Translations under genes and position numbers: made by a program
The notes under the pieces: model-generated
Told to the model about the DNA's origin: nothing
Databases searched by the model: none
What the model saw: the letters and a program-made list of their open reading frames with translations, nothing else
Assembly: GCA_002633005.1 (NCBI GenBank)
Contig: NMRA01000039.1
Location: forward strand, 24,871-88,870
Direction of reading: 5' to 3'
DNA: 64,000 bases
DNA from: Phoronis australis
Lineage: Eukaryota; Phoronida; Phoronidae
In this document: positions 1 through 10,600 of the stretch, one piece after another
How the letters are laid out: every line of letters begins with the position of its first letter
Position numbering within the stretch: the stretch's first letter is position 1

Positions 1-115
1 TGTGGGAGAAAAAGTTATGTTCTCGCGTCGACGTGAATGGAAGTTGTTCTTCCAAAAAAAAACTTGTACATTTGTTGACGTCACTTCGAAGATGGGTGTT
101 TTTAAGAGGCTCTGG
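1..115 (+). pseudogene. THAP zinc-finger fragment, broken
   Basis: This is the second half of a THAP domain (a C2CH zinc-binding, DNA-binding fold often found in transposases), equivalent to 61149-61247 in the partner copy. The partner's frame with a Cys-Ser-Arg-His-Phe pattern (the final C..H zinc ligands) is recognisable, but here the Ser codon after the Cys is a TGA stop. The preceding A-run is two bases longer than in the partner and leaves the halves of the domain out of frame. The first half lies outside the window. It is not functional as it stands. Confidence 0.5.
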
Positions 116-459
116 TAGGCCTACTACTTAATCCTGTCTTCACAAATCCATTTTTCTTTTCTCCGTTTTGAGGAAAACTATCTGGTAAACTTTTTGACGA
201 AAAATGTCCGCTAAATTTCTTCCGATGGTAGTGACTGGTGAACTCATGTCCTTACGAGGACCTTCAGCCATAGTCTAGTGAGCGAATTAACCAAATTACT
301 CTTCGGTGGCCCTGATCAGACGGTTGGTCTCAGTATAATGCGCACATTTGGCCAGGATTTGGATCAGCGATTTTAACAAATTCACATTCGTGTACAAATA
401 AATAGGACGCTAGTTAAACCTTTAACATCAATAAAGATTACATTAATACTTCAGAAATG

Positions 460-1361
460 AATACCTGGACCTGTCAAAATCTATCCCGCAATTCAACAGC
501 AGGTTACATACTCAATTATTTATGTCGACTGTATGCCGCACAAAACTTGAACCATCTTAGCCAAGTACGCTGCAGTCTATGATAATACCAGAATAACGAA
601 AAACCTCGGAAGCAAGGGAAATGAACCCTAAGAGGTAGCAAGCAAGATAAAGGGGGTGGTNAATACCTGGACCTGTCTAAATCTATCCCGCAATTCAACA
701 GCAGGTTACATACTCAATTATTTATGTCGACTGTATGCGGCACAAGACTTGAACCATCTTAGCCAAGTACGCTGCAGTCTATGAAAATACCGACAACTAA
801 CCCGAGTTTCAACTTCTTTGCCAACAAACGTACATTGATGACAAAACCATATTTCTTCAACCGGTTTTGTAAAGTCCTACACCACCTCCACATAATATGA
901 ACCAATCCTACTCCAAATGTAACAAAAAGGTCCCGTGCGTAACGGATACTAAGTATGGTCCTTCTGAAGTATTGGATAGGTTCTGCTAACGCAACCTCGC
1001 GAAAAGTCACACAAAAACTCGTGACATGTACCATGTATAAAATCGTTTCATATGCTGTTCGGAAAAGATGCCTTAACATAATTCAAATTCAAATTATCTT
1101 TAAGCACATAAATGTATTTACTTGATTTTTTGATGAAAACATGGATTCAAGATCCTCGTTCCAGTTCGCCATCTCAGATTTTTCCTGGAAAAAAGTCGCT
1201 TGAAAATTTCACTGTTCAAATGCAAACGTAATGTCATTATATTATTTCCCCGTGAAATTTGCTAAAGCTATGTAACCTCATTCACTGTCCAGAATAACGA
1301 AAAACCTCGGAAGCAAGGGAAATGAACCCTAAGGGGTAGCAAGCAAGATAAAGGGGGTGGT
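460..1361. other. Probable haplotype duplication across a one-base gap
   Basis: The segment 460-660 ends at a single N (661). It is then repeated at 662-791 and 1291-1361, the second time with 499 extra bases inside. The partner repeat at 61.6-61.8 kb has this segment only once and without the insertion. The simplest reading is that two alleles, with and without an insertion, were joined end to end during assembly rather than a true tandem duplication. Confidence 0.6.
792..1290. other. 499-base insertion relative to the partner repeat
   Basis: The sequence between GAAAATACC and AGAATAACG is absent both from the first copy at 577-600 and from 61735-61745. Its ends show only a weak inverted resemblance (GACAACTAACC against GGACAGTGAATG) and I see no convincing target duplication. 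A 106-codon open frame on the minus strand (759-1079) covers most of it but resembles no family I know. It may be an insertion polymorphism or a small mobile element. Confidence 0.55.
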
Positions 1362-1579
1362 AGGGACGTGAAGCTGACGTGTGCTAATTTTCAATTTCAT
1401 ACTTTTATGTGGCATTTTCATAATTTTGATTTGACATGTCAACTCAGATCAAACGGTTTGAAAGTTCGGATTTTTAATTTGTAATGAACTTGAGTTGCAC
1501 TGCACATGACCTTACCCTGTGGTTTTTCCGCTTGATCCCAGACCGCCCCGAGTTGCTCCAGCATCCATCTCGGGGCGGT

Positions 1580-1939
1580 CTCTCACGATGGTTTAGCGTT
1601 ATGACTATCGCGGCTGAAGCCCTCAGTTTTGAGGAAGCATTGGAAGACGCCATCTATTTGCGCAGTTTACTGGAAGATTTGTTGGGACTGCCTCCAAAAT
1701 CAATTCCCATTGTCGCATTCGTGGACAGTAAGAGTGTTGTCGAGGACGTTCATTCGACCAAGTTGGTTGACGATAAACGCTTGCGGCTTGACATTAGTGC
1801 GATAAGACAGTCGTTACAAACCAAGGATGTAAACTATATCAAGTGGTGTCCTGGTCATCAGCAGTTAGCGAACTGTATGACGAAGAGTGGTGCTTCGTCT
1901 GTGAACATCCTTAATGCTGTCCAAACCGGACAGTTATAG
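1580..1939 (+). pseudogene. Copia-type retrotransposon RNase H fragment
   Basis: This is the C-terminal part of a Ty1/copia-family Pol polyprotein, in the RNase H domain that removes RNA from the RNA/DNA hybrid during reverse transcription. The frame shows the conserved block with EALEDAIYLRSLL, then VAFVDSKSVV with the catalytic-region Asp, then DKRLRLDIS, and ends in CMTKSGASSVNIL before the natural TAG stop. Integrase, reverse transcriptase and LTRs are absent, so it is a truncated relic. It starts directly after the repeat that ends at 1513. Upstream of residue LSRW the frame is open but not recognisably copia-like, so the true start of homology is uncertain. Confidence 0.75.
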
Positions 1940-4433
1940 ACTTTGACATTAGTTTAGTTAGTTTTTACTTTAGGTTTTTCTGTTCATATATTTACCCACT
2001 TTTTACTGACATCCTCATCATAAAAAGAAAAAGGAGTGATTGTTGGTGTTAAGCTTTGTATTAGCCGCCAGGCGTCTCTGGTGTTTAACCTCTCCCCACT
2101 GGCTGGAAGAGCGTTCCAGAGCGTCCATGTTGGTGGAGTGTTCACGTTTATTGTGCTGGCGAATATAATCACTTGTTAAGGACATTTGCGTTGTCTTTGA
2201 GCGAACTAACAGACTCTTCAGGAACGGTTCTATTCAATAAGCGATTTCTCAAACAAAATTAGTCAACAACCCGGTCAGTTACACCTGTGGCCCAGGGTGG
2301 ATGCCGACAGTACATTGCCCTCTGGTATCTTTTAAAGTCAAGTCGCAGAACAACATTCGACAACCCACAATTGCATCATATTACGCGCCAGGGGTTTTCA
2401 ACAAGACATTTTTAGGTAAAACTTTACGGAAAATTGACCTAAATGAAAAATGTTAATGTAAATTCTAAACATACGTATACTTGCTTAGCTAAGTGTGTGT
2501 GCAAATATGTGTGTNGCGTGCGCGGGTGCGTGTGTACATGTAAGCGCGTGTGTAAATGATTACTATATCCGTTAATTCAAATTCCAAAAAATGAAAATTT
2601 TATCTTGTAAAAGAAACCAATCCAGCACTCGGTGCCATTTTCTCCTCTCTCGACGGAATGTCTATTTTTTAATGTTTCTACGAAACCCCGCCACAACATC
2701 TGCACGCGTTTAAATTTGTATCATGTATTATTTGTATATATCCTCCAGCTCCAGTGAAAATAAAAAGAACGGGATTTTTCATATTTTTTCCAGCACCACA
2801 TTCAACCATATGCATAAAAGATCAATAAAAAACGCTGTTGGTTATTTTGGATGCAACATCTCCCGTTCGACAAAAAGCGCTGATGATACCAGTTTGTGGG
2901 TTGCAGCAAACATCACTTCCCTACGTTTTGTCTTATACCCAGATCTCCCGCTTTTTGTCCCAAGTCTTACTTTTCAATCCAGTTTTTCCGTTTTTTCGCT
3001 CTTGAACGTTTAGGCTGACCACTATACAAAAGGTGTTCAAAATAACATCGTCCCTTTTATTGTTATTTTCCACAGTCCATTTTCTTTTGTAACGTAACAC
3101 TCGTAAAAATATCTTCCAATGACTCTTGTTTACGATTACTTACTTTCGAGTAGATAGTTTATTGTATTTTTGTGCAATCTGAATTTTGAATGAAGACTAC
3201 AATTGTATCAAAAGGCACCATTATATATAAAGATGCATAATTTTGGATGCCGACGTAAATTTTCCACAGAAAGTGTAAGGGATGCATTGTCCCAAATATT
3301 TGTCTGATATGATAGAACTCTTTTGAATCAATGAAATTATTTCTAATCCCTAATAGCTTAAGTAGTCGTCCATGTAACCTCTCTATTTCATTTTTCTTTT
3401 TACAGTACTATTAAACACCTTTTTGCATTTTGGCAACACTCGTGGTTTTAAGAATTAAAAAATATATTTTAAAACCTGTCACGTATGAGAATGATGATCA
3501 CTTATAAATTTCTGCAACGCTGTTGAAAAACGGGGAGTTGCCAAAAGTTTTAACGACAGTAGATGCCGAAACAAATTCCCATACAGGAACAAACGAATGC
3601 AAACAACTGTCACGCATGCGCAGCGCAAACTCAGCAGAAATTGGAGTTGGCATTCAAGGGCTAGAGTTCGATGCATCCATTGAATAAAGCCTGTCAAACT
3701 AAAACCAGTGACCTATAAAGCTGACTGTTACCAGCAAGTGGCTGGTGATGAGTTCATGCGTGAAACCGTGGTCGACATCGTTTTGATCTGTCCCCCGGTG
3801 AACAGAAGCAGCATCCGAGTTATAATAGTTCTCAGTTGTAATTTTTTATATCAATAGTGATTTTGAGCAAACGGCGCTGAGAAAAATCTTTGGGGTTTAA
3901 TTCACATATAACCAGTTATTACTATTTGCTTCGAGATATTTACATGTAAAATCAGAGCATTCTTCGCAATTCATGAAAGTATACCAAGATTGAGATGTCT
4001 TGGCTCGAATTATGAGTATAGTATTTCTGTTTCACTTTTTACAGTGGCTTTTCTGGGAAGAATCAGCAACGCGAGGACGACCTCGGAACAAAAGTCATAT
4101 TTCAAACAATCAACCGAGTAATACACATTTATTAAGTTACACCGTCTCTCTAAATACAGTAAAATGTTGCATACATCTAGCGATAATTCGGCCATTAATC
4201 CAATCCCCCACCCTTTTTCCACTCGAGGTCAGTAGTCTTCGTGTTGTTTCCACTCGTTTGACAAAACTGGACTCGAAACTTAATATCAACATCGTGAAGT
4301 ACGGAGTAAGCAAAGAAATTGTTCGTTTTCATGTTGAACATGTAGCGGAAACTCGCTAACTGTCTAGGTATAAATATGAGACTTGAAAATCGCATAAAGT
4401 GAACCGCTACCTCTGTTGTTTTGGGTGTGTGTG
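1940..4433. other. Stretch without recognisable genes
   Basis: AT-rich sequence with many stops in all frames. The open frames at 2723-3013, 3479-3697 and 4000-4359 have low-complexity or unremarkable translations and no splice context that supports coding. Apart from the GT-rich microsatellite at 2494-2560, nothing is recognised. The missing next exon of the astacin gene at 5.4-8.1 kb was looked for here and not found. Confidence 0.6.
2494..2560. repeat. GT-rich microsatellite with one N
   Basis: Irregular GT/GC dinucleotide-rich tract (GTGTGTGTGC..., GCGTGCGCGGGTGCG) with a single unresolved base at 2515, typical of a decayed (GT)n microsatellite. Confidence 0.85.
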
Positions 4434-4670
4434 CAGAGGCGGATATACAGGGGGTTTCAGGGGGTTTAACCCCCCCCCTTCGGGACAGGATCAAAAATAA
4501 AAACTGGAAAAAAAATCGCCAGAAAAACGAAATTAGCTACTAAAAATCCCAAAAAATCTTACACGGGAGGAGGGAAACCCTCTCGCGACCTTCCTTGTCC
4601 TCGGCGCCACGCGCCTCGGATTCTCTCGAATCCTAACCCCCCCCTTACTAAAATCGTAGATCTGCCACTG
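4434..4670 (+). mobile_element. hAT-like non-autonomous element (MITE), near complete
   Basis: It begins CAGAGGCGGATATACAGGGG and ends GTAGATCTGCCACTG, which are imperfect inverted termini of the CAGTGGCGGATC type. The inside has the G-run/C-run architecture of the other copies listed here (9.8, 10.3, 10.96, 13.2, 20.8, 23.7, 29.8, 30.3 and 45.5-48.0 kb). It is flanked on both sides by GT microsatellite, so an 8-bp target duplication cannot be read unambiguously. It carries no transposase and no credible coding. The hAT assignment is inferred from the terminal sequence. Confidence 0.65.
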
Positions 4671-4760
4671 GTGTGTGTTTGTGTGCGAGTGCGTGTGCGT
4701 GCACACGTGTTACTTTGTATTCGTGTGTGGAACTGTGTAAACGCGCGCGCCTCTTCTCCG
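4671..4760. repeat. GT/CG-rich simple repeat
   Basis: Irregular (GT)n tract with CG interruptions directly after the hAT-like element. The element appears to have inserted into this microsatellite, because GT repeats lie on both sides. From 4761 to 5388 nothing is recognised. That stretch is probably intron or 3' sequence of the astacin gene whose exon ends at 5389. Confidence 0.7.
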
Positions 4761-5388
4761 TATTTAAACGCATATTCTTTAAAAATAGCCGGGAACAGAC
4801 ATACCGATACGATTGTCACATTCATGTAAAGAGTCAGGAAATGCTTGCGTAGGCACTGTTTTGCTATAGCTCGAAGAAAAAGACCTGAACCCGAAAAAAT
4901 TCCTTAAAAAGCAACTGATAGCTTAATGACTTGTGTCAAAGCTCAATATACAAGGTATGATTTGTTTGAACTTGTCACTAAAACTAGTCAGCACCAAAAA
5001 TCATGCAAGTGAGTCATGTCACTACCGCAGTTATTTTGATAATTTTAAGCGAATACTGACTGGGTAAAGAATAAGCAAACATGGGTCCCTAGGACTAGGA
5101 AATACTGCGCTTTGGAAGTATGGGGAAAAGTGATCCTAAGCATTTTGATTGGAACCAAACGCGACGGTCAAATGCAACATGTGTTTTACTGTCTTTGCAT
5201 CTTTTTATTCAGGGCCCCATTGAAAGCAATGAAAACTGATTGGATTTCCCTCGTTGTAAATATCACATAAAATCAATCAAGAAATAACCAATCTCTGTCC
5301 TAGATCAATACAACGCGAAATGAGGTAATAAGGCATTTTTCTTTCCGTAAGCGTTTCATGTTGATTGCCAGTGCGAAAATTTACTCAC

Positions 5389-5592
5389 GTACTGCCCATA
5401 ATGCATCATGCTGAGGTAGTCGTAGGGAACATCGTAAGTGTTGATCACGGTTGTAGTGTACTTGTCAAAATTATACAAAAGAGATGAATATATATTTTCT
5501 TCCAGTATTTTCACGTAGGTGTCACGGTCTGGTCTTGTCTGTTCATGGTAGAAGCCAGCTGCGTGACCAATCTCGTGCAAAATTGTTGCTTT
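5389..5592 (-). CDS. Astacin gene 1, zinc-site exon
   Basis: A 204-base, phase 0-0 exon. It begins KATILHEIGHAAGFYHE with the three zinc-ligand His and the catalytic Glu, continues RPDRDTYVKILEENI, and reaches the Met-turn SMMHYG before the GTGAGT donor at 5388-5383. All catalytic residues expected in this segment are intact, so the protease is presumably active if the remaining exons are present. Confidence 0.95.
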
Positions 5593-8113
5593 CTGAAAAT
5601 GTAGGCGTAAATGTACTTTCGTAAACAAGATTTTGCATTACTGAACGCCATATAATAGAATAATGTTCTGTTAACGGTGGAAACATGTTTCATCACTCCA
5701 CAGTTATTAGCTTGAACAATGACATTATTACATTTTCATCGTCGCAAAAAACGAAAATTTGAATTCATTTTAATTAATGGGCAAAATGCACGGTTGTATT
5801 TACAGTCTGACTTCATCCGCATGTTTTTCTTATAAGTCACAAAATTCTTTCTAAAATCCGGTTCATGCAAATTTCATCTTTTGAGAGAAGGCGCTTGATA
5901 TTTCGAGAAAGCTCTTTTTGTGGTGTATTTTTTGAAATTCGTAATAGATTTTAACAGAACCCTACAATTTCCAACTAAAAAGCAAACGTAAGTGCTTAAT
6001 CTGGACGTAAACTAATGTGGAAGAACGTATACGTGTACACGCATTGTAGGGCAGACATAATGAACGAGCATCAACGAGAATACTCACTCCATTCCGCAAA
6101 CGAAATAGGAGTTCGTTGAAGATCATCAATTTCACTTAGTTGGTTCGCGTATAGGCGCAAGCACTTGATTTCGAATATATGCTTAATTTTGAATGTATGG
6201 CCGGTGCCTAAGCGTGGGCATCGCTGACAAGAATATAATGTTGTATGTATCAGTGATGGATTTTTCCATGAAAGGGGTAAAAAGGTAAAGATGTGAGCCC
6301 AAAGTCGGAATATCTGCCATTCGGACTTTCGAACCAACCACCAATTAATTTTTGGAATTTTTGTGCGCTATATGATATGTCTCTATCTAGAAAACATGTT
6401 TTGAGACCAACAACATCGAATAAATGTAGCTTATTAAATAACATGTCGCCTATTCTGACAGTGACCTCCAAAATATCACCCATACTGCTTTGCGTGACCG
6501 GTGGCGCCACCATAGCGACTGCTTTGCGAACTGCAGTCAACAATAAAGTCTATAGAACTGTAGCGCTGAGTTAGAGTTCTATTTTCACCCTAGAGCTGTC
6601 AGAGCATTTTGCGGACACACGTGGCTTGTCTACCTTCTGACCAAATGTCCTATCTTTAGTCGCAAATTCTAGAGCGGTGCATATGATTTTTAAAGCCACG
6701 TACATATAGTGGATCAAGCAGGCCAACGATTTAACACCGACTGTCAACGATTGTGGAGTAGCAGCTACGTGAACCTCATCGTCTGCTATCCAGAGATAGC
6801 CTAACAATAATTGCCTAGCACTTGCTTTAAATCGTTTGCCACTAGAGGCCAGTGAATCCCTTAAACATCTGAACCCTGAACACAGTCAAGTTTACCAAGC
6901 GGCATCCGTCCCCCAGATTGACAGGTTGTTTTCCTCCGACCATGCCAACATAGGATGAACAGCCAGCACCATTTTGTAGGTGCATATAGTTGTTTTGATT
7001 AGTTCTGGGAACTAACTGCAAACACGTGTACTTGTTGTAGTCAGCTATAGATTCAGCGATTACGTTCGTTTCCTCGGTATCTACAAAGAAGCAGACAAAT
7101 GTTCATTCATATTCAAATCTGCATGGCCTTCCAAGGGAAAAGCCTAGACATTCTCTGTCAGGAATTGTAACAAACATTTTAGGCATATAATATATTATAC
7201 ATGTAAAGTCGCCGATGAAAAGGACGAATTTGTGGAATTGCTAACAAAGAATCCAATTTTTGGACTCATTAAAATTCTGAGCCTACCCCATTGTTCCTTA
7301 ATTTGTTCATAAAAACCGTTTATCATGTTAAACGAGGTATTCGTATTAGATTGTGATAATCAAAAGTTCAATTTCGGACTTTAAACAACTGCTTTTGACA
7401 AATCCATGTTTTTGGAGTGTTGCTGTATTTAATTTTCCAGATTACCGTAAACATTCCCAGGGCCTAGTTACGGTGTATCTAACTTCTCAGTGTTGCGTAG
7501 GGAAAACGTAATTTGGTGCGTTGATCTTCCCAAAATGCTAATAGCATGCTTCATTTTTCCCCATATAGATGTAGAATCGCCTTCAAGTTAGGTATTTTGT
7601 CCCACTGAAGAGACATTACATTATGTATATGGATTCGTTTAATGTATTCTTACGCGTTCTTGTTAATATCAATTGCATTATTAAAAAGTTATCTGAAGAG
7701 AGGACCCCGCTGTTTGGACGAAAGTTATCTGGCATTTCAGTATCACTCTTTGTTTCTAAAATTTTCAATGCTTTCTTTACCTGACAGATATGCGAAGTAA
7801 TAAACGCTTTTTCATGTTGCTTATATTTTTCTTGAGGTGTAACCATACACCTCCAGGAGCCCATGAATAACTTTCTAACGATGTGATTCTTATTCAATAA
7901 AAACTCACTGAATGTTCCAGATGCAATTGTGTATGGTATAATGTTGTTGGTCCACCTAGTACTCAGATCGCGAAGGGCGTTTCTCCTCTGTAGCTCACTT
8001 TCACTTACAATTTCGCGGCGTCTGGCTTCGTCCTTGAATGGAATTCGCCTTAAATGGCAATACATAAACGCACGATCAAATATTTTCGAAGGGTTCGACA
8101 AAAAATCGTCACC
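5389..8113 (-). CDS. Astacin-family zinc metalloprotease, partial (three exons)
   Basis: Astacins are secreted or membrane-bound zinc endopeptidases made as inactive precursors. Three exons join in frame on the minus strand: 8113-7909 (end of propeptide and mature N-terminus), 7080-6896 and 5592-5389. Junction phases agree (phase 1, then phase 0) and each splice site is canonical (donors GTGAGT, GTAAAC, GTGAGT; acceptors ending AG). The joined protein has the mature-start region RDLSTRWTNNIIPYTI, the disulfide region GAGCSSYVGM, the zinc helix HEIGHAAGFYHE followed by RPDRD, and the Met-turn SMMHYG with its Tyr. The rest of the catalytic domain and any C-terminal modules are not found down to base 1. 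The signal peptide and the beginning of the propeptide are not identified. Introns (5593-6895, 7081-7908) hold nothing recognisable. No inactivating change is seen in these exons. Confidence 0.92.
6896..7080 (-). CDS. Astacin gene 1, middle catalytic exon
   Basis: A 185-base exon between acceptor CTTTGTAG (ending 7081) and donor GTAAAC (6895-6890). The translation contains VIAESIADYNKYTCLQLVPR and GAGCSSYVGMVGG, matching the astacin segment that follows the N-terminal strand: a helix, a Cys, the conserved Phe/Leu-x-Pro-Arg block, then a Gly-Cys-x-Ser-x-Val-Gly turn. It was found by translating the genomic sequence directly, as it has no internal start codon near its beginning. Confidence 0.9.
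7909..8113 (-). CDS. Astacin gene 1, exon with propeptide end and mature N-terminus
   Basis: It reads GDDFLSNPSKIF, then RRNALRDLSTRW and NNIIPYTIASGTF, and ends one base into a codon at a GTGAGT donor (7908-7903). The GDD near its start fits the Asp-containing switch motif of astacin propeptides, in which an Asp binds the zinc to keep the zymogen inactive. The upstream limit is uncertain. 8114 is the last base of an AG acceptor after CAGAGTC, but the frame stays open to 8161, so the exon may be up to 48 bases longer. Confidence 0.85.
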
Positions 8114-8757
8114 CTGACTCTGAAGTGCTCTTCCTCCTTTGAATATTAGCAGGATTTCAATTTACTGAATCTCTGCGTTTTCTAGATAGTTTTACATGCC
8201 ACGGAGAGTTACCCTGGCTTGTTTTATTTTCACCAAACTCTAGCTTATTTACAATAGCACAAAGTTTCTCTGCGTCATTACACCAGTCATTTCCGGGTAC
8301 ATGAATTTCTATGTTCTTAGTCGAATGGCCATGGGTATCTGATACACGCGTTGTAGTCAAACATCAACAGCTCCTATCTTCTATTTATCTTTGTTCGTTT
8401 AGGAAGTTGCTGGAATGACAACCGATAAGTCTCAAGTTAAAAATCCTTCCGAGTGCAACGAAGCATTGCTATTTGACAAATGTGCTAATTACTGACCACA
8501 GTACAGTACCAGATAACCATGGTCGTTGTAATCAGGAAGTTGTCAAATATGTTAAAGGAGAAAGTAACCCTTTCACGCCGTTTGTAGTACAATACGGTTC
8601 GTTGATTGTCTCAGGCATGTTTTTCAGTTAATAACGGCTTACCGTAATTTAATTAACTTTTCATGTTCTATTCCGGAACTGACGTTTTGGAGTTTAGGAT
8701 TTCCCGAGTCAGTCATTGTTTTACCTCGGTTGTACTTTACGTTTGTTGTCAGTCAAT
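8114..8757. other. Upstream flank or intron of astacin gene 1, no exon assigned
   Basis: An open minus-strand frame (8157-8360) ends in a basic run, KLSRKRRDSVN, directly upstream of the first assigned exon but in a different frame. It could belong to the propeptide if an unseen splice joins them, but I see no supporting motif or signal peptide. Otherwise nothing is recognised. Confidence 0.4.
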
Positions 8758-8905
8758 ATGCCGCACGGTTGCTACGTACCGGGGTGTACTCATTATCGCC
8801 TCACGCGCACTTTGGTTATGCTATTACGTCGCTTTCCGACGGATGACACACTCTGCAGTACTCCATTCGTTGACGTGCGGAGAACGTGTTACACGTCCAC
8901 TCAAC
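8758..8905 (+). pseudogene. THAP-like zinc-finger N-terminus, truncated
   Basis: It starts with an ATG and reads MPHGCYVPGCTH, then LRRFPTDDTL. This matches the first part of a THAP domain: Met-Pro, a Cys-x4-Cys pair, and the conserved Phe-Pro before the helix. The invariant Trp is not found in frame, and the sequence runs into an ATT-rich repeat at 8908 before the final C..H ligands. It is probably the 5' piece of a dead DNA transposon or THAP gene and clearly differs in sequence from the other THAP relics in the window. Confidence 0.45.
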
Positions 8906-8907
8906 GT

Positions 8908-8945
8908 ATTGTTATTAATATTATTGTTGTTGTTATTATTAGTTT
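8908..8945. repeat. (ATT/GTT)n simple repeat
   Basis: A short trinucleotide run (ATTGTTATTAATATTATTGTTG...) at the broken end of the THAP-like fragment. Confidence 0.8.
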
Positions 8946-9822
8946 AGTTTATTTCTTAACAAAATACATAATTACAATAATAAATACAGTAAAAGGTACA
9001 AGGTACAGGAAATTCAAAACATAATTATGTACACTATTTGGGTACCATCCCCAATTTCTGCGGTGGTCCACAGTACAAATCAGTAGATAACTACCGAGTG
9101 TGTGGTAAGCAATTTCTGCCTCCGGATTAGCAAAGAGATATGTACTCGGAAGTGGCAAAGGTTTCTGTAAAACAACACCTGAAGAAAGCAACCACACCGT
9201 CGCATTTTGCCGCGAGATCGAAGCCTCGCATGGAACGCCTCTAGCGTCACCTTCTGACGGGTCTTTTCTGACACGTCACGAGTCATCGAAGCGCGTCAGA
9301 GTTGACTCGACATGTATTTCCCAAGTGTGTCAAGTTACCGCCCCATTACTGTGGGACCAATGAGACGTTGTCATTTGGTCAGCGATGACGTATGCTTCCA
9401 AGTCAGTCAGTTTACGCCCCAACTGTTCCGATATTTGACTAGCCTAAAAGGTCATTATCCACCCCACTTTGCATTTCACGAATAAGGGACAAGTTTACAT
9501 TCACACTCGTATCAAATAAATGAATCATAATCCATGTCTGTGGAATGTAGTGCCCAGTAAAAGTATTACGGTGGCTTCTGCGTTAGAATAGCATGCAACG
9601 TCAAATTGATATAAACGAAAAGCTATCCAAATAAACGAGGCAATGCTGTGAGTGACAAGGACTGGATGACTGTGACCTTGGAGTCACGGTGATTTTCACA
9701 GTGCTGTGCCAACCGCTGCAGGTTTTATTTGCTTGATCACTGAAGATGTACCAGTAGGTATTACAGACTTGCTCAGTGGAGACAGGCTATTGTGAAGGTT
9801 GTGTTTTTATACGAGGCAGTAC

Positions 9823-9975
9823 CAATGACGGATTTAAGGGGGGTGGGGTGGGGCAAGGGGGGCATAGCCCCCCCCCCTAAAATTCTCCATTTGGTAGTAC
9901 GGGGGTGCAAATGTCTGACGGGCTAACACTCCGCCCTGCCTCCCCCCCTAACTCAAAATTCTGGATCTGCTCCTG
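9823..9975 (+). mobile_element. hAT-like MITE copy
   Basis: Runs from CAATGACGGATTTAAGG, through G-rich and C-rich tracts, to CTGGATCTGCTCCTG. Orientation and internal text match the reverse of 30215-30382. No clear target duplication. Confidence 0.5.
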
Positions 9976-10093
9976 AGTGCTGGCCATTTTTATATTTTTT
10001 AGTCAAATGCTCACTGAAGACAGGGTATGCTACATGTTTTTTTTGAGAAAGTGGTGGCCTATTATTGTTTAATATTTGAAGTACTAAAAACTA

Positions 10094-10188
10094 AAACACC
10101 GTAAAACGCATTAAATTGGTCAGTGAAAAAAAGTCTTTTAATATTTTTTTCCGACCACAACATCATTTTAATGCGTTTTACCGTGTTT
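10094..10188. repeat. 95-base hairpin (foldback MITE-like)
   Basis: Arms 10094-10115 and 10167-10188 are inverted complements over 22 bases with one mismatch (AAACACCGTAAAACGCATTA...). Weaker pairing continues inwards (TTGGTC against GACCACAA). It has a short loop, no coding and no visible target duplication. Confidence 0.75.
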
Positions 10189-10323
10189 CTGTTTACTACC
10201 TTAGGTCGGTAATGGCCTTCATACAGGGAAATCTGTGTTTCTTGCATTTCTTAGCCAAGTTCGAGAAGGGATTTGCGAGAACACTTAAACATGTAGCGCG
10301 TTTGAACTTAAAATATTAAGTAG

Positions 10324-10355
10324 CATGGGCGGATTTACGGGGGTCACCCCCGCCC
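10324..10355 (+). mobile_element. Solo left end of a hAT-like MITE
   Basis: CATGGGCGGATTTACGGGGG followed by a C-run matches the left terminus of the elements at 23733 and 45494. The matching right end was not found nearby. Confidence 0.4.
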
Positions 10356-10600
10356 TCTTGGCCGCACATAAAATGAAACAGCAACTGCGTGAATCGTGAG
10401 GAAATATAGAGTTCAGTAACTAGGACCGTTAGCTGATGACGGGGGCTCAGATCCCAGAGGAATCGTGATTGGTTCTTTTAAGAACATCCACACGAGTTCG
10501 ACAGCATCATTGACGCGTCAGCGTGTCAAAAATGACTCGTCACGTGTCAGAAAAGAGCTGTCACAAGGTCACGCTAGTAGCGTTCCATAGCCTCGCGAGC

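Larger units (their letters stand above)
1..1513 (+). repeat. Left copy of a long dispersed repeat (partner 61149-61955)
   Basis: Bases 1-791 and 1291-1513 align in the same orientation with 61149-61955, apart from scattered substitutions, short indels, a local duplication (460-660 versus 662 onward) and a 499-base insertion (792-1290). Similarity stops at the shared run GCACTGCAC(A/G)TGACCTT at both sites, so this is probably an element boundary. The partner starts further upstream, near 60900, so this copy runs off the left edge. The repeat carries the C-terminal half of a THAP-type zinc finger at its left end, which points to a DNA-transposon relic. No terminal inverted repeat or target duplication could be defined. 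Confidence 0.85.
9222..10600. repeat. Inverted repeat pair 9222-9292 / 10511-10600
   Basis: The reverse complement of 10511-10600 aligns with 9222-9292. Shared blocks are TGGAACGC, CTAGCGT(C/G)ACCTT, TCTTTTCTGACACGT and ACGAGTCAT. The pair encloses about 1.2 kb holding a hAT-like element (9823-9975) and a hairpin (10094-10188), with no coding. The arms may be terminal repeats of a non-autonomous element or two independent copies of one repeat. Confidence 0.6.

Noticed and set aside
759-1079. 106-codon minus-strand frame
   Set aside because: Mostly inside the 499-base insertion, no recognisable motif, no splice or regulatory context.
2723-3013. 96-codon plus-strand frame
   Set aside because: Ser/Phe-rich translation of AT-rich DNA without a motif.
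4559-4825. 88-codon minus-strand frame with a Thr-Arg repeat
   Set aside because: Translation of a MITE and the adjacent GT microsatellite.
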